A program made the translations under genes and the position numbers. A DNA stretch of 64,000 nucleotides from Bacteroidota bacterium (lineage in GTDB: Bacteria; Bacteroidota; Bacteroidia; Chitinophagales; UBA8649): the NCBI GenBank assembly GCA_002862745.1, contig PKDX01000017.1, positions 1 through 64,000 on the forward strand, read 5' to 3'. Under the pieces are notes generated by a model. That model made no database searches. It saw nothing but the letters and a program-made list of their open reading frames with translations, and had not been told where the DNA came from. Shown here piece by piece: positions 8,504-18,642 of the stretch (its first letter is position 1; each line of letters starts with the position of its first letter).

Positions 8504-9541
8504 TTACTTTTTTCCTAAACTGTAGCGCAGGCCAAGTTGAAAAGTTGCCGTGTGGTATGGGTCTTTAAATGAAAGACGCTCAAGGGCTTCATCTCTTCGT
8601 TCGACACTGTAGCTTGAATTGCTGTTTTGGTCCAGCGTATTTTGATAAGAGATCTCTCGTATAATCATGGGTAGGTCGGCTTCAGTGTAGACATCTTTTA
8701 ATGTGGTGTATCCCAGCGCTCTTCCGAATTCAATCTGTGCTGGAGTGCCTTGTAAAGTGGCCTGAGTAATGGTTGTTTTTAAGGAGGGTACAGCAAGTGC
8801 TATAAAGTCTACTTGGGCTAAAATTCCAATTCTTGGAGATAATGCGTAGTCAAATCCTGCCTTACTCTTAAAGCCAAGGCTCAAACCACCTCTTGTTTTT
8901 GCTTGAATATCCACGTCAATAATGATACTCGTTCCAAGGGCCTCGGTATCTTCGTTAAGGCCTTGAAGTGCTGGGTCAATTAGCGGTAAGTATGTTTCTG
9001 CTAATAAGCCCGTTTCGTCATATAGATCAAGCTCCACCCAAGTCTGTCCAAAAACGGGTAGATAAGGCCCAAAGCTGATGTAAGGCCTGAACTTTCCAAG
9101 ATTCGTAGATATTTCTACATAGGGAGATAGGCTTACCATTTGTGTGTAACTATCTTGCCTTCCTCGGTATTCTATAAATCCAGTATCAATGACTCGTTCT
9201 GCATTAAACACTTTAGAAGACCGTAATGCATTGCATTCTAACCCTAAGGATAGACCCGGTACTTTTTTCAAGGGCCAGCTCATATTAAGAGAAAACATAG
9301 CCCCAGCACCTCGACTCCCTCTCTCTTCCTTAAAAGTGTATCCACTTTGGTTTTGAATGTAGGTAAAGCGTGTTATCTCATCAATTGGGGATCCAATGTT
9401 GCTTTGTAAGGCCGGAATTCCATATCCAGCAAGAAATTGGAGTCTAGGTTTGCTTTGATGATTATCCGTTTGGCTGTGAATCGGCGACCACACAGCCTGT
9501 ATCGCAAGGAAAAAGACAAATCGTAGTAGTTTTGGACGCAT
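8504..9541 (-). CDS. Outer-membrane beta-barrel-like protein, function unknown
   Basis: About 345 residues with a signal peptide ending near SPIHSQ and repeated amphipathic beta-strand patterns (for example YISFGPYLPVFG, YALSPRIGILAQVDF), ending in QLGLRYSLGKK. This looks like a PorV/OmpA-barrel-type outer-membrane protein, common in Bacteroidota as outer membrane beta-barrel domain proteins. The frame is open to an ATG at 9613; ATG at 9541 (or 9550) gives a clean signal peptide. It is divergent from the CAP-like gene. No substrate can be inferred. Confidence 0.65.
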   Translation of the reverse strand: MRPKLLRFVFFLAIQAVWSPIHSQTDNHQSKPRLQFLAGYGIPALQSNIGSPIDEITRFTYIQNQSGYTFKEERGSRGAGAMFSLNMSWPLKKVPGLSLGLECNALRSSKVFNAERVIDTGFIEYRGRQDSYTQMVSLSPYVEISTNLGKFRPYISFGPYLPVFGQTWVELDLYDETGLLAETYLPLIDPALQGLNEDTEALGTSIIIDVDIQAKTRGGLSLGFKSKAGFDYALSPRIGILAQVDFIALAVPSLKTTITQATLQGTPAQIEFGRALGYTTLKDVYTEADLPMIIREISYQNTLDQNSNSSYSVERRDEALERLSFKDPYHTATFQLGLRYSLGKK

Positions 9542-9599
9542 AAGTGGCATTAACTTTGATTTAGAAAGCATGTTCTTCGATAAAATACAAGAAAAATTG

Positions 9600-10373
9600 A
9601 TGAGGTCAAGCAAAATTTATAGATCAATGCAATACATTCTCGTATTGTTTGCTACCCTGTTTGTTTTCCCATTGTATGCTCAACAAGTTAGTCGGGACAG
9701 CCCAATTGTATTACACGACAAAGAATGTCCAATAATCCAAAAAGATTGTTCCATGGATTATCAATACTTAGCGCACTGTGTGATGATTGAAATCAATCAT
9801 ATGCGAAGAAGGGAAGGTCTTGATACACTTCGCTATTCACCAACCCTAACAGTCCGTGTTGCCGATAGTTTATTACGCGTAAGCGCCAAAAGAGGAAAGT
9901 CATACACCATAGAGACGTTGCCTAATATTATCCGTTATGCCAAACCTCGCTTCCAACGTGCTTTGCAAAGAGAAACAGGTAATCAGGCAGCGGATGTTCA
10001 ATCGTTCTTTTACAAAACAAGGAATGAATATGGCCATCAGATTAATCACGAATACGTGGCGGCACCAAATAATCAAGAGGAGCTAGTGGTCATGAAAACG
10101 GTGGATATATCATCATATCGAACCACCGCAAAGGGAATTGTGGATGAATGGAAAAAAAATCAAGCCGCCCTGAAGCTCTTGTTGTCTTCGTCAAATCGTG
10201 GATTGCGCTTTGGCCTTGGTATTCGCATGATTAACGACGCGAAGGTCATTGGGTATGCATCCATGGGGCAGAGTGGTTATCAAATGGTGTCGGGTATTGT
10301 CGGGATGAAGGGGCAGTATGAGGCCCTCTTTGCGACGAAATTCGATATTATACTTTTGGTGGAAAAGCCTTAA
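9600..10373 (+). CDS. CAP-superfamily-like secreted protein
   Basis: Signal peptide at the start (ends LYAQQ), then a region resembling the CAP/SCP fold: MIEINHMRRREGLDTLRYS matches the first CAP helix, and TAKGIVDEWKKNQAALKLLL followed by GLRFGLGIRM matches the Trp-Met/His box plus the GVG strand. The histidine normally found in the SPGH position is replaced, so any metal-dependent activity is doubtful. The open frame starts at 9570; ATG 9600 gives the better signal peptide. Function unknown. Confidence 0.55.
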   Translation: MRSSKIYRSMQYILVLFATLFVFPLYAQQVSRDSPIVLHDKECPIIQKDCSMDYQYLAHCVMIEINHMRRREGLDTLRYSPTLTVRVADSLLRVSAKRGKSYTIETLPNIIRYAKPRFQRALQRETGNQAADVQSFFYKTRNEYGHQINHEYVAAPNNQEELVVMKTVDISSYRTTAKGIVDEWKKNQAALKLLLSSSNRGLRFGLGIRMINDAKVIGYASMGQSGYQMVSGIVGMKGQYEALFATKFDIILLVEKP

Positions 10374-10397
10374 CCAAGTCTCAGAACGATAAGGAGA

Positions 10398-10760
10398 CTA
10401 CTTTCTAAGATTTTTACGCCATTTCCCAAGCATAAAACCAAAAAGGCTTCCAAGAAGACCGTGGAGTCCACCAAGAATGGCAGTGAGTAAGAATGGATTT
10501 AGCGGTAAGATCTTCCCTTCCACAAATCGATGATAAAGGATGTGCTGATTTTGTGCTGACATGATGAAACTGATACCTGCCCACAGCGCAGCACCAAGTA
10601 GTAGTCCCAAAAGCAATTCCTGCCATAAGGGTTTTACGAACAGAAGTGCACCAAAAGCAAAAACAACAGCTAGACCCCACCAGGGAAGATAACCAATGGC
10701 TAAGGCACTCCCTGTGATGTAGAAGAAAACCATGATGAGTATGTTTTTATTTTTTTTCAT
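10398..10760 (-). CDS. Small membrane protein, function unknown
   Basis: 120 residues with four hydrophobic segments (roughly 7-25, 27-43, 47-68, 93-113) and a basic C-terminus (KWRKNLRK), consistent with a small inner-membrane protein. Its ATG overlaps the stop of the penicillin acylase gene by 3-4 bases (ATGA arrangement), so the two are translationally coupled. I do not recognise the family; the linkage with the acylase may be lineage-specific. Confidence 0.7.
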   Translation of the reverse strand: MKKNKNILIMVFFYITGSALAIGYLPWWGLAVVFAFGALLFVKPLWQELLLGLLLGAALWAGISFIMSAQNQHILYHRFVEGKILPLNPFLLTAILGGLHGLLGSLFGFMLGKWRKNLRK

Positions 10761-13201
10761 GGCAGTAATACGGTCTTCTTAAATGCTTTGTCCTCTTGAA
10801 AAAAGGACGAACTTTCCATAACAAAGGAGTGATACGTTTTATTTAACCAATCATCGACAAATTCCATGTATCGTGCACTTCCAGGATTTCCTGATTGCCC
10901 TCCAGGATAATGCCCATGCCCTTGTATTTTTTCTCCTGAAAAATCTAAAATCATACGCCATGAAGGGCCCGTTGATGTCTTGCTTGCATTGAGAATATGC
11001 TCTCCGCCACCAGCAGAAGGTAAGCCATAGCTAAATCCATCAATACGCAATAAATGATTGATGGTTGAGCCTTTAAACTGTCCCCATTGAGAGGAGTCCG
11101 CATCCCAGTCTTGAACGGTGCAGAGCACATCAAATGTGGTATTCAGTAGCTTTTTCTGAGCAGCCAGAACATCTCCTTCTAAAAAAGGATGACGAATACT
11201 ATCCTTAAGCTGGAAGTAGGTCTGATAATCATTAGGCTTTACCCATATGCTGTCAAATTTGTCATTCTTGTACAGGGAGTCTGTATATAGTGTGTACCAA
11301 AGGTGAAATTGACTAGGAGCAACTTTTTCTGCATCGGCCATGAAATCCCATGCCTGCATAGATCGAGCGACAGGATTTACCAATTTATCGGTATCCAAGT
11401 AGGACAACATGAGCGGTAGCATTTCCGAGGCAAATAGATCATAATTGTCGTACTGCATGCTGACCATGTCCTCGATACTTGCTTTATGCAAGTTGTCCAA
11501 CAAGCTATTTAGGCGCCGATTGCGATAGTGTTCAAATTCTCCATGCGTGTAATATGGGTAATCTGGGCTCACGGCATGTTGGTTAGCTGATGAGGCATAC
11601 TGCGACGCAGGGTTGTACAGAGTAGGCATATCCTCAAATGGAATACTTTCTTTCCAATCAAAACGCGAAGAGGTGCCATCCATAACAAAATACCCTTGCC
11701 CCTCCTCTAATATGGCGAAATCACCCTGCTGACGTAATCCAATATCACCCTGAAGCGAGGCAAAAATGAAGTTTTGGGCAGGACAGCTGTAATAGCTTAG
11801 AGCATTCAGAAAGTCGCCCCAGTTCTTGGCTTTATTTATCTGATAAAATGCATAAAACTCTTCGGTTGGGTCATGCGCTCTCCATCGCAAGGCCAAGTCA
11901 CCGGAGAATTGCTCTGACGGGAAGGTAGACATTTCATAAACCATAGGTCCGTGATGGGAATAGGGAATGTTTAGAATGACATCTTCACCACCTCGGCAAT
12001 GAATTACTTCTTTGCGATAGGTTAGGTCTTTCCATACCGAATCATGGTAGTATTGTGTCCGATTATCGTTGATTGTTAACTGATACCAATCCTTCACATC
12101 TCGGCCCGCATTAGTAACACCCCATCCAATGGAATCATTACATCCTATAATGATTCCTGGAGCCCCTGGAAAACTTACCCCATACGCGTTGTATCCAGGA
12201 CAACTAATTTGCATTTCCACCCAGATACAAGGTGCATTGAAACTCAAGTGAGGATCGTTGGCAAGTAAGGGCATTCCTGATTTGCTGCGCTCTTTGTGGA
12301 TTACCCAATTGTTGCTGCCAATGTTTTTATCCGGTGGACTATTCAAACGATGAGGCATAGCTAAATCCAAAGACGCCGGATGGGCGTTTTGTTGAGGACT
12401 ATTATGATTTGTGGAATCACTCCTAGGGTAAGTTGAAGAAGGGAAGATGGGCTCCATTGGGTGATAATATTCTCCATAAAGTGTAAAGAACATCTCTTCG
12501 CCAAGCGCATTTTTTAGATTGGTGTATTCTAAATCGAATTCTCGATCAGTCAAGTCCTTACTCATAGCCATTAACAATAAGCAGGAATTGAGGTTGGTCC
12601 AAGGGCTGGGTTGGTAATCGAGTAACTTATACTCCAAAGGATAGTCTTCGTACTTCAGGGAATTGATGTAGGTGTTAACTCCGTTGGTATATGCATCGAG
12701 TAAGGCAAGGGCTTCTGGGTTTTTTTTAATGGCTTGAAGTTTGTTTTCAGCACCATAGATCATACCCATTCTGCGTTGATTGATGTCAAACTCTAGAATC
12801 TTATCTCGAAGATTAGGGTCGTCGCCAAGGATTTCTGAGAGTCGACCGGCCGCTGCAAAAATGGTGAATTCCATTTGCCAAAGGCGGAGCGAGGCCTCTA
12901 CATACCCTTGAGCAAAGAACATATCGTGCTCATTTTGGGCAAAAATGTGTGGGATGTATTGGTCATCCCAATAGACCGATACTTCGCCACGAAGTCCTTT
13001 GGCCTGGGTTACAGGTTCCATGGGTAAAGCATCAAGGATTTCCGCCTGTTGCCAAATACCAGAAGTGGGGTAAAGAAGATTGCCTAAAGGGGGGATCGGA
13101 CCATCATTAAGGGTGATTCGATGGGACCCTAAGTAACTGAGGGCTACAAAACATGCTCCACATAGAACGGTTAAAACAAATTGTAAAGCTTTATTTTGCA
13201 A
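10757..13201 (-). CDS. Penicillin acylase family N-terminal-nucleophile hydrolase
   Basis: An 814-residue precursor with an N-terminal signal/anchor. The family is made as one chain and self-cleaves before a nucleophilic serine; here GSNNW (Ser about 296) is the beta-chain start, preceded by an alpha-chain region with DDQYIPHIFA and QGYVEASLRLWQM. Later GWGVTNAGRDVKDWY and the C-terminal GGQSGNPGS are also family signatures. It hydrolyses amide bonds of acylated compounds, in nature often N-acyl-homoserine lactones or related amides, in the periplasm or outside. The substrate is not predictable here. Confidence 0.92.
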   Translation of the reverse strand: MQNKALQFVLTVLCGACFVALSYLGSHRITLNDGPIPPLGNLLYPTSGIWQQAEILDALPMEPVTQAKGLRGEVSVYWDDQYIPHIFAQNEHDMFFAQGYVEASLRLWQMEFTIFAAAGRLSEILGDDPNLRDKILEFDINQRRMGMIYGAENKLQAIKKNPEALALLDAYTNGVNTYINSLKYEDYPLEYKLLDYQPSPWTNLNSCLLLMAMSKDLTDREFDLEYTNLKNALGEEMFFTLYGEYYHPMEPIFPSSTYPRSDSTNHNSPQQNAHPASLDLAMPHRLNSPPDKNIGSNNWVIHKERSKSGMPLLANDPHLSFNAPCIWVEMQISCPGYNAYGVSFPGAPGIIIGCNDSIGWGVTNAGRDVKDWYQLTINDNRTQYYHDSVWKDLTYRKEVIHCRGGEDVILNIPYSHHGPMVYEMSTFPSEQFSGDLALRWRAHDPTEEFYAFYQINKAKNWGDFLNALSYYSCPAQNFIFASLQGDIGLRQQGDFAILEEGQGYFVMDGTSSRFDWKESIPFEDMPTLYNPASQYASSANQHAVSPDYPYYTHGEFEHYRNRRLNSLLDNLHKASIEDMVSMQYDNYDLFASEMLPLMLSYLDTDKLVNPVARSMQAWDFMADAEKVAPSQFHLWYTLYTDSLYKNDKFDSIWVKPNDYQTYFQLKDSIRHPFLEGDVLAAQKKLLNTTFDVLCTVQDWDADSSQWGQFKGSTINHLLRIDGFSYGLPSAGGGEHILNASKTSTGPSWRMILDFSGEKIQGHGHYPGGQSGNPGSARYMEFVDDWLNKTYHSFVMESSSFFQEDKAFKKTVLLP

Positions 13202-13240
13202 AGGTTAAATCGTTTATTCAATTGCTCACGAATATAGGTA

Positions 13241-13897
13241 ATGCGTCATAACTCGTCGTTGGAAAGAGAACGCAAGTTCTTGCTTTTTTCGCTTCTTCAG
13301 TCCCTCGTTTTTTCGTTGGTTTTTTGGCTGATCTATGCGATGAATAGTGAGGATACCATCGCGTCGTTTCATCGTTATGGCTTAATCCCTTATCAAGATG
13401 CTGAATATTGGCGTTGGATTACGATGCACTTCATACACAGTGACCTCAGCCATATATGGAACAATACTTTACTGCTCGTACCGCTAGTCTTTGGCATTCG
13501 GATGCAGAACAGAAAGGTTTTTGTTCTATTGCTTGTGAGTGTTGTGTTTGGAAGTGCGGCCTTCATTTATTGGGTCGGCAGTCCTCAGTCAATACATGGT
13601 GGAGCAAGTACACTTGTCTATGGCTTTTCGTTCTATCTTTTCAGTCATGGTGTTTTGAGCCGGAGGCCAGAAGCCATAGGAATGGCACTTACCGTGATAT
13701 TAATAGCTTCAGGCTTGTTTTGGGGTTTGTTTCCCAATGCAGTTGCTCAAGTTTCATGGGAAGGGCATGTCGGCGGAGCGCTTAGTGGCTTCATTGTGGC
13801 ACTAGTCTATTATGTTTTGTTTAAGCCTTTGCCGAGTAAATTTGACCAAGTTCACCCCGAATCCATCCACTTTTTTGAAGAAAATCCGTTAACATAA
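13241..13897 (+). CDS. Rhomboid family intramembrane serine protease
   Basis: A 218-residue membrane protein with six hydrophobic segments. Active-site features are visible: FIHSDLSHIWNN (66-75) in the second helix region, the GxSx motif HGGASTLVYG with nucleophile Ser123, and WEGHVGGALSG with catalytic His176. It should cleave transmembrane substrates within the inner membrane. It is divergent from penicillin acylase and 25 bases upstream of a T9SS-sorted protease gene. Confidence 0.88.
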   Translation: MRHNSSLERERKFLLFSLLQSLVFSLVFWLIYAMNSEDTIASFHRYGLIPYQDAEYWRWITMHFIHSDLSHIWNNTLLLVPLVFGIRMQNRKVFVLLLVSVVFGSAAFIYWVGSPQSIHGGASTLVYGFSFYLFSHGVLSRRPEAIGMALTVILIASGLFWGLFPNAVAQVSWEGHVGGALSGFIVALVYYVLFKPLPSKFDQVHPESIHFFEENPLT

Positions 13898-13922
13898 GCG
13901 GTGAGAGTGTTATCTTTTCGAC

Positions 13923-15887
13923 ATGTTAAGAAATTGTAAGATTAGGTTTACAGCATTTCTAAGTGCTGCTATGATGCTGACCTCGATTGAAGGTCAGGCT
14001 CAGGTAAGCGTTGGAGGTACTCCATTGTCTTGGACGAACGTGCTTACGGCAAGTAATACAGCAATCGTTTTGCCTGCAGTTGATGAAGTAGCCCTTTTGT
14101 TAGAAGACGAAGCTCGTCTCATGAATGGAGAAAAGACAACTCGTTTTGGATATAACCATGACGTTACAATTGACGTAATATCCTCTTGCGAATGGCAAAC
14201 TACCTCTTCGCACGAGATTGGTCGGTTAGCTATTCAAAGTGATAGAGCGCGAAGTATTAACCTTATTTTCAATGACTTTTATCTTGAAGATGATGTTTCC
14301 CTCTTTCTGTACAATGAATCAAAGGAGGATGTCATAGGAGCTTTTACGTCGGCAAATAACAAAGCCTACAGAACATTTAGCACCCTTCCTTTACCAGGCG
14401 ATGTACTCATTTTAGAGATCAATGCTCCATTGGGTAGTCGAACAGACGTAACTGCCATGCAATTAGAAACGGTTACGCATGCTTACAAAGACCTATTTAC
14501 TCAATCACTTGACAAAGGGCTTGGTCAGTCAGGTTCTTGTAATGTAAATGTTAATTGTCCTGAAGCAGCAGGCTGGGAGGATCAGCGTCGTTCCGTAGCG
14601 AGGATTGTAGTGAATGGAAATGACCACTGTACAGGAGCCTTAATCAATAATACGGGCAATGATGCAACACCCTATTTCTTAACGGCTAATCACTGCCTAA
14701 CTGGGAATGTCTCAAACTGGGTTTTTTGGTTTAATTGGGAGAGCCCAACGTGCAATCCAACACAGAATTCTTCATATGACGGTGTTTCAGGTTCTACTTT
14801 ACTTGCAAGTTGTTCAAGTTCGGATTTTGCCCTGCTTGAGTTGAGCCAGGAGGTACCCTTGGAATATAATCCATACTACGCGGGTTGGTCTGCGGTGAAT
14901 ACTGCGCCAACATCTGCTGTGGGCATCCACCATCCTTCGGGTGACATCAAAAAGTGGTCCTATGATGGTGATGCGTCAGTGTCCTCTGAGTGGGGAGGTT
15001 GGGGTAATAGCGGTACAAATACTCACTGGGAGGTTCTTGATTGGGATATTGGAACAACAGAAGGTGGTTCGTCGGGTAGTCCGTTGTTTGATCAGAATAA
15101 ACGCATTGTAGGCCAATTACATGGTGGCGCTGCACTATGTGGAAATGATTTCTCTGATCTCTATGGAAAAGTGGCCTATTCATGGGATTGTCAAAGTCAA
15201 AATTCAGGACGATTAGATATTTATCTAGATCCGAATAATTCTGGATTAACCTTACTGGACGGCTTCGATCCGAATTCAGATGTTTATGCCAACGATGCTA
15301 TGGCTGGAGAAGTTCTCGGTTTTGAGGATTCCTGTGCATCAGGTGCTATCGCACAATTAGTGTTAGTCAATGCAGGAACTGATCCTCTAACCAGCGCTGA
15401 TATTCTTTATGGTCTCAATGGTTCGGTCCAACAAACCTTGATTTGGACTGGAAATCTTGCACCAGGAAGTTCTGAGGTTGTTGATCTTGAGCTGGTATCA
15501 CTCAATCCTGGTTCGCTACTCTATGAGGCACGTGTCAGTAACCCCAATGGAGTAACGGATGAAAATTCAGCAAACAACTTAGCCTTTGTAAATCAAACCA
15601 TCTTAGGATCAGCAGGATGTACTTCGACGTCAATCCTTGACTTAGACGAAGGTGGAATATTCCTTGCTCCAAACCCTGTTGATCACATGTTGTCGTTGTC
15701 GCGAGTTCATGCGGAGCATTCCGTGGTGCGCGTATATAATGCCAAGGGACAATTGATGGCACAAAGGGAATGGTTAGGTAATACGCTTTCCCTTGACGTA
15801 TCTCAATGGACAAATGGTGTGTACGTCATGCAGTCTCAATCCGTCGTGACAGGAAAAGAAAGTCGAATTTCCTTTGTAAAACAATAG
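13923..15887 (+). CDS. T9SS-sorted trypsin-like (lysyl-endopeptidase type) serine protease
   Basis: A 654-residue secreted protease: signal peptide, a propeptide-like N-terminal region (about 25-190), a family S1 domain with His about 256 (TANHC), Asp about 301 (SSDFALLEL) and Ser about 384 (GGSSGSPLF), a CARDB-like Ig domain (about 460-560), then a T9SS type A sorting domain (FLAPNPVDH ... GVYVMQ). The CTGALINNT and GIHHPSGD segments resemble Achromobacter protease I-type lysyl endopeptidases. It is a likely surface or extracellular protein-degrading enzyme. Confidence 0.9.
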   Translation: MLRNCKIRFTAFLSAAMMLTSIEGQAQVSVGGTPLSWTNVLTASNTAIVLPAVDEVALLLEDEARLMNGEKTTRFGYNHDVTIDVISSCEWQTTSSHEIGRLAIQSDRARSINLIFNDFYLEDDVSLFLYNESKEDVIGAFTSANNKAYRTFSTLPLPGDVLILEINAPLGSRTDVTAMQLETVTHAYKDLFTQSLDKGLGQSGSCNVNVNCPEAAGWEDQRRSVARIVVNGNDHCTGALINNTGNDATPYFLTANHCLTGNVSNWVFWFNWESPTCNPTQNSSYDGVSGSTLLASCSSSDFALLELSQEVPLEYNPYYAGWSAVNTAPTSAVGIHHPSGDIKKWSYDGDASVSSEWGGWGNSGTNTHWEVLDWDIGTTEGGSSGSPLFDQNKRIVGQLHGGAALCGNDFSDLYGKVAYSWDCQSQNSGRLDIYLDPNNSGLTLLDGFDPNSDVYANDAMAGEVLGFEDSCASGAIAQLVLVNAGTDPLTSADILYGLNGSVQQTLIWTGNLAPGSSEVVDLELVSLNPGSLLYEARVSNPNGVTDENSANNLAFVNQTILGSAGCTSTSILDLDEGGIFLAPNPVDHMLSLSRVHAEHSVVRVYNAKGQLMAQREWLGNTLSLDVSQWTNGVYVMQSQSVVTGKESRISFVKQ

Positions 15888-15944
15888 AGAAGCGCCATAA
15901 TGGCACCTTAGTCGCCTTGGAATAGCTTTTGCTAGGTTAGCCAC

Positions 15945-18599
15945 ATGTTTCCTGGTGATTTAAACTTCTCTCAAAAGGCAATGGCTGCTATTGCAGGTGC
16001 ACAGCAGGTGGCTGCCTCAAAACGTCATAAGCAAATCAATACCTGTCATTTGCTCCATGGAATATTGGATGTCAATGACGAGGTGCTAAACTATGCATTG
16101 GCTACCAAGCGTGTAAATGATCAAGCGCTCAAGGAGGGTTTGCCGAATCTCTTTAATGCAGAAGCTTCCTCAGAAAAGGAAAGCGCTTTTCAAATGCCAT
16201 CGCCGGCCTTAGGTCAGACGATTCTCAGAGCCAAATCGATTTCAGAAAGAACTACGGATTCGCTGATTGAAGTTCACCATTTGTTTTTGGCACTTATGGA
16301 AAACAACGATGGTGTGACGAAAATGCTTAAGGAAGTTGATCTTTTGGCAGATGATGTGCGCAAAGCGGTCAATGCACTAAATGAATCGGATAAAAAGGAT
16401 AAATCTTCCCCAAAGGATGACCCTGCCACCCCAATCTATGCCAACCTAGACAAATATGCTGATAACCTGAACGTGCTAGCTTCAGACGGAAAACTTGATC
16501 CGGTCATTGGACGAGAAGATGAGATTCGAAGCGTACTCAATGTGTTAGCGCGAAGAACGAAAAACAACCCCTTATTGGTTGGTGAGGCTGGGGTTGGGAA
16601 GACGGCAATTGCTGAAGCAATTGCCTTGCGTTTAGCCCATGGCGATGTGCCAAGAACCTTGGATAAAAAGATACTCTATCGTCTTGATCTGGCCACCATT
16701 ATGGCCGGAACAAAATACCGCGGTGAGTTCGAAGAGCGTATCAAAATGATTCTTAATGATATCCGGCGAGCTGCTGGAGAAATCATACTTTTTGTTGATG
16801 AAATGCACATGCTAATGGGTGCGGGAAAGGTAGAAGGAGGAAGCATGGATGCCGCAAATCTTCTAAAACCAGCTCTTGCACGAGGGGACTTGCGCTTAAT
16901 CGGTGCGACGACCTCTCAGGAATATGAAAAGCATATTGTGCAAGACAAAGCTATGGAGCGGAGGTTTCAAGTGATTTTGGTCGATGAGCCCAGCAAGGAA
17001 GATGCCGTTTCGATCCTTCGAGGGTTAAAAGATCGGTATGAAAACCATCATAAGGTGCAATATTTAGATGATGCTCTTGTGGCTGCAGTAGATCTTTCTG
17101 TTCGGTACTTGCCCCATCGTCAGTTACCGGATAAGGCAATTGACTTGCTAGACGAGGCGGGAGCTAGACTCCGCCTAGAATTGGATTCTATGCCTGAAGA
17201 AATTGAGCACTTGTCGCGTCGTATAAAACAACTTGAAATTGAGAAGGCCGGCCAAGAAAAAGATGGTAGTTCTGCTTCTTTAAAGGCTATCAATGCTTCT
17301 CTTAAAGAAAAACAAAAGGAACTTAAAGAATTATCGGCCCTTTGGAAACGTGAAAAAGAATGGTTGGATGCTATCCAAGTGGGGCGTGCAAATCTTGAGG
17401 AGGCGAAGCTGGAAGCAGATAAGGCAGAAAGACAAGGCGAGTTCGCAAGAGTGGCAGAAATACGATATGGTGAAATGGCAGCAATACAACAACGTATTGA
17501 TGATGCAGAGCGCATGCTCCATGATATTCCAGATTCGGAGCGGATGTTAAAGGAAGTCGTTGATGCGGAAGCCGTTACAGAGATCATAGCGAAATGGACA
17601 GGTATTCCTCTCAAAAAAATGATTCGCACGGAGCTCGACACCTTGATGCATTTGGAATCGATTTTAGAAGATCGAGTCAAAGGGCAGCATCAAGCGTTAT
17701 CGGCTTTATCCAATGCAATACGAAGAAACCGTGCAGGTCTAAATGACATCAATCGCCCTATTGGTACCTTCTTGTTTGTTGGAGGATCTGGTGTAGGTAA
17801 AACTGAAACGGCAAAGGCTCTTGCTTCTACCTTGTTTAGCAGTGAAGAATCTTTATTGACCATTGATATGTCCGAATATCAAGAGGCGCACAGTGTTTCA
17901 CGGCTTATTGGGTCTCCTCCGGGATATGTGGGGCATGATGATGGCGGATTACTTACCAAGCCAGTAAAACAAAGGCCGTATTCCGTGGTGCTGCTCGATG
18001 AAATTGATAAGGCTCATCCCGATGTGCTCAATATTCTTTTACAAGTAATGGAAGAAGGGCGTCTCACGGATAGCAGGGGAGAGGAAGTAAACTTCAAAAA
18101 CACGGTACTTGTCATGACAGCCAATATTGGCGCAAAGGCACTTAGTGATCACTATGCCAATGCAGCGTTGGATACGGAGGAGAGCTTTAAAAAGGCACAA
18201 GATATTGTGCTTTATGCCATTGAAAATCAATTAAGACCGGAGTTTGTCAATCGTATTGATGAGGTCATTGTTTTTCGACAATTGGATCAAGACCCGTTGC
18301 TATCGATCGCACAGGGCATGTTTGATGAAATTGCCACTAGGGCTAAGAGTAAGGGGTATCAGATATCCATTACTGAGGAGGCCTTAAAATGTTTAGCAGA
18401 AGCTGGAATGGATCCGCTCTATGGCGCACGACCTTTACGTCGTCTTTTACAACGCTCGGTTACCGATGAATTAGCCCTTAAAATTATGGCTAGAGAAGAG
18501 GATGTTCACTTCGAATGGATTGTGGATGCCTTTGACGGAAAACTAATTCTTCGCCAAGACAATGTACAAGATGACGTAATTAGCTCGTTGGGTCTCTAG
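15945..18599 (+). CDS. clpB: ATP-dependent disaggregase ClpB
   Basis: An 884-residue AAA+ chaperone that works with DnaK to pull apart aggregated proteins. In order: Clp N-domain (1-145), AAA-1 with Walker A GEAGVGKT and pore loop KYRGEFEER, the coiled-coil M domain (about 405-525) that separates ClpB from ClpA/C, then AAA-2 with GGSGVGKTE, pore loop GYVG and IDKAHPDV. There is no ClpP-binding loop visible. The conserved TSNLGS segment appears as TANIGAK. lon follows in the same direction 43 bases on, making a proteostasis pair. Confidence 0.95.
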   Translation: MFPGDLNFSQKAMAAIAGAQQVAASKRHKQINTCHLLHGILDVNDEVLNYALATKRVNDQALKEGLPNLFNAEASSEKESAFQMPSPALGQTILRAKSISERTTDSLIEVHHLFLALMENNDGVTKMLKEVDLLADDVRKAVNALNESDKKDKSSPKDDPATPIYANLDKYADNLNVLASDGKLDPVIGREDEIRSVLNVLARRTKNNPLLVGEAGVGKTAIAEAIALRLAHGDVPRTLDKKILYRLDLATIMAGTKYRGEFEERIKMILNDIRRAAGEIILFVDEMHMLMGAGKVEGGSMDAANLLKPALARGDLRLIGATTSQEYEKHIVQDKAMERRFQVILVDEPSKEDAVSILRGLKDRYENHHKVQYLDDALVAAVDLSVRYLPHRQLPDKAIDLLDEAGARLRLELDSMPEEIEHLSRRIKQLEIEKAGQEKDGSSASLKAINASLKEKQKELKELSALWKREKEWLDAIQVGRANLEEAKLEADKAERQGEFARVAEIRYGEMAAIQQRIDDAERMLHDIPDSERMLKEVVDAEAVTEIIAKWTGIPLKKMIRTELDTLMHLESILEDRVKGQHQALSALSNAIRRNRAGLNDINRPIGTFLFVGGSGVGKTETAKALASTLFSSEESLLTIDMSEYQEAHSVSRLIGSPPGYVGHDDGGLLTKPVKQRPYSVVLLDEIDKAHPDVLNILLQVMEEGRLTDSRGEEVNFKNTVLVMTANIGAKALSDHYANAALDTEESFKKAQDIVLYAIENQLRPEFVNRIDEVIVFRQLDQDPLLSIAQGMFDEIATRAKSKGYQISITEEALKCLAEAGMDPLYGARPLRRLLQRSVTDELALKIMAREEDVHFEWIVDAFDGKLILRQDNVQDDVISSLGL

Positions 18600-18642
18600 A
18601 AAGTGTCGAAAGAATTTCTCACCTTTATAAAGAATAACAAGC

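Noticed and set aside
10377-10399. Hairpin agtctc / gagact between the convergent CAP-like and small membrane genes
   Set aside because: Six-pair stem with an 11-base loop and no T run; too weak to call.
15894-15905. Palindrome gccataatggc after the T9SS protease gene as terminator
   Set aside because: Stem is only five pairs and no T run follows.
17120-17680. 186-residue minus-strand frame inside clpB
   Set aside because: Ser-rich shadow of the charged M-domain coding sequence; clpB is complete and intact on plus.
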